This document shows, piece after piece, positions 62,788 to 64,000 of a DNA stretch of 64,000 bases. Source of the stretch: FEN-987 sp049521055 (GTDB lineage: Archaea > Thermoproteota > Bathyarchaeia > 40CM-2-53-6); assembly GCA_049521055.1 (NCBI GenBank), contig JBEKPE010000004.1, positions 1 through 64,000 on the forward strand, written 5' to 3'. The position numbers were made by a program, and so were the translations under genes. The notes beneath the pieces are model-generated. The model saw only the letters and a list, made by a program, of their open reading frames with translations. It was not told the origin of the DNA and did no database searches. Position 1 is the stretch's first letter. Every line of letters starts with the position of its first letter.

Positions 62788-63459
62788 CTACTTTTCCTTA
62801 GTCACGAAAATGCCGGAAGCGACGTCTAGACTGAGTGGATAGGAATTGTCTCCCACTTTCACCATCATTGGCCCTTCAAATGGCGCCTTCTCTTCAACCG
62901 CGATCTTCACGCCCGGGAACATTCCCAGGGTGGCGAGGTAGCGGAGGAGCTCGCTGCTTTCGTCGGGAATCTGTGTTACCACCGCATTTTCGCCAGTTCG
63001 GAGATTTGAGAGGGCTTCGCTCTTGAGGGGAATTATGGAGCCTTTCTCGTCAGGGATTGGGTTGCCGTGAGGGCATGTTTGCGGATCCCCAAGGGTCTTT
63101 TGGATTGAGTTGGCGAGCTGTTCGCTTATAGAATGCTCTAACCTGCATGCCTCATCATGCGACTCGGTCCAACCCAGATGCAGTACATCGATGAGCAATC
63201 GCTCAGCCAGTCTATGTCGCCTGAATACGGACAGCGCCATCTTCCGTCCCTCCTCAGTCAGCTTGACGCCCTTGTATGGTTCCCTTGCCACCAGGCCTTT
63301 GCCTTCGAGAACTTCTAGAGTGTTTGTCACGCTGCCTGGTGTTATCTTGAGAACCTTGGCGATGTCTCCAGTTCGTGCCGATCCGGTCTTGGTTTCTAGG
63401 TTGTAGATTGTCTTTAGGTACATTTCGGGTGCGGTGAAAAATTCGTGGCTCAAAGTCAA
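62788..63459 (-). CDS. DtxR/MntR-family metal-dependent repressor
   Basis: A 223-residue regulator. The HTH covers about 10-60 (YLKTIYNLETKTGSARTGDI then AKVLKITPGSVTNTLEVLEG). The metal-binding dimerisation domain has HRLAERLLIDVLHL, with DEACRLEHSIS carrying ligands. A C-terminal FeoA/SH3-like domain (TLGMFPGVKIAVEEKAPFEG) completes the DtxR-IdeR layout. It represses metal-uptake genes when Mn or Fe is plentiful. Its targets are not in the window. Confidence 0.93.
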   Translation of the reverse strand: MTLSHEFFTAPEMYLKTIYNLETKTGSARTGDIAKVLKITPGSVTNTLEVLEGKGLVAREPYKGVKLTEEGRKMALSVFRRHRLAERLLIDVLHLGWTESHDEACRLEHSISEQLANSIQKTLGDPQTCPHGNPIPDEKGSIIPLKSEALSNLRTGENAVVTQIPDESSELLRYLATLGMFPGVKIAVEEKAPFEGPMMVKVGDNSYPLSLDVASGIFVTKEK

Positions 63460-63586
63460 ACCCTTTCTCGACTTTTATCTGTCGTATACCGGAATGAGCC
63501 TATTCGCAGAAAGATTCTTGGCATGTATTATAATTGCTCTATAGGCGAAGTACTTCAGGCTACATATTCAGTGTGAGGTTAGACGC

Positions 63587-64000
63587 GTGGCAGGAAGGAA
63601 GCCGGAAAAGAAGCCATTCGGACGTGACGGCCCCCCGGCCGGTTATCCAAAGGACCAGTCATTGTACGCCGATCCAGAGAATTGGCGATACCCACTACAT
63701 ACTTCTTGGCATGCGCGGGCAGCGCGCCGCTATTTCGATGACCTCTCTAACCGGAACAAGTACTCATCCGAAGAACAGCAGTATATTGATTCACGAATCG
63801 ATCAAGCTCTACAGAAACTAGGCGCCAAAGCCGGGACCGCGGGACGACGCAAACGCCCCTCCCCCGCCGCGTCAGCCGGGAATGAGGAGCGCTCATTGGA
63901 ACAGCTCTTGAGATTATTCTTAGGGGCCCCTAGGCTTCAACGTGCCAGGGAGATCGACGATTCGCTCGTCACCATATCCCAAGAGAGCTCGGAGATAATT
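63587..64000 (+). CDS. hypothetical protein, truncated by window end
   Basis: A frame of 138 codons from GTG 63587, open to the right edge, with GAGGT about 11 bases before the start. The N-terminus is Lys/Gly/Pro-rich (RKPEKKPFGRDGPPAGYPK), then DQSLYADPENWRYPLHTSWH and a helical RAARRYFDDLSN. This opening resembles small archaeal DUF6582-like domains that begin YADPxxxxYP. The remainder is basic and disordered (GRRKRPSPAASAG) before another helix. The function is unknown. The usual frame in this region read from 63534 is a shadow. Confidence 0.7.
   Translation, partial: MAGRKPEKKPFGRDGPPAGYPKDQSLYADPENWRYPLHTSWHARAARRYFDDLSNRNKYSSEEQQYIDSRIDQALQKLGAKAGTAGRRKRPSPAASAGNEERSLEQLLRLFLGAPRLQRAREIDDSLVTISQESSEII

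Overview
The window looks archaeal, most likely from the TACK/Thermoproteota side (a Bathyarchaeia- or non-ammonia-oxidising Nitrososphaeria-like genome). Supporting signs are TATA-type promoters close to start codons, an archaeal EndA-family tRNA-splicing protein, six tRNA genes with bulge-helix-bulge introns and encoded CCA ends, an aKMT-like lysine methyltransferase, a PRPP-domain HTH regulator, an archaeal split glutamate synthase, a JAMM protease and surface proteins with a C-terminal PEF/PEY-membrane-Arg tail. The lineage is an inference; there is no rRNA here to settle it.

Layout. 1-6.4 kb: a nitroreductase, a small surface protein, and a minus-strand operon for a multi-subunit FAD/Fe-S amine (D-hydroxyproline/HcnABC type) dehydrogenase whose last gene is broken by an internal deletion. 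6.55-22.64 kb: a probable integrated island, bounded by a 16-bp copy of the tRNA-Lys 3' end on the left and the intact tRNA-Lys on the right. A frameshifted tyrosine recombinase sits just inside the tRNA. The island carries a complete type I ABC uptake system (ATPase, binding protein, two permeases), a two-subunit aconitase X, a DapA-family lyase, a fumarate-reductase-like flavoprotein, an NAD-epimerase, a luciferase-like oxidoreductase and an aldo-keto reductase. Between these lie decayed pieces of aldehyde ferredoxin oxidoreductase, a CDC48-like AAA+ ATPase and a family-B DNA polymerase. The cargo reads as uptake and catabolism of one unknown hydroxylated organic compound.

23-43 kb is chromosomal housekeeping: HtrA protease, aKMT, a thioesterase, an MFS transporter, a two-subunit bd-type oxidase, JAMM protease, dCTP deaminase, a PRPP-sensing regulator, MtnA, a splicing endonuclease-like protein, HisRS, CBS protein, citrate synthase and an arginase-family gene with one in-frame TAG. 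43-55 kb is dominated by very large secreted or anchored proteins, with glycerate kinase, an HD hydrolase, a metallopeptidase and DedA between them. 55.9-61.2 kb encodes a glutamate synthase as three proteins (amidotransferase+GXGXG, and two tandem FMN-domain proteins), divergent from an Lrp/AsnC regulator. The window ends with a membrane protein, a DtxR/MntR regulator and a truncated hypothetical gene.

The most striking signals are the tRNA genes (up to three introns each, at 30/31, 37/38, 45/46, in the long variable arm and in the acceptor stem, most with a legible bulge-helix-bulge), the tRNA-Lys-bounded aconitase X island, and a second bd-oxidase subunit whose haem-ligand helix lies upstream of any normal start codon.
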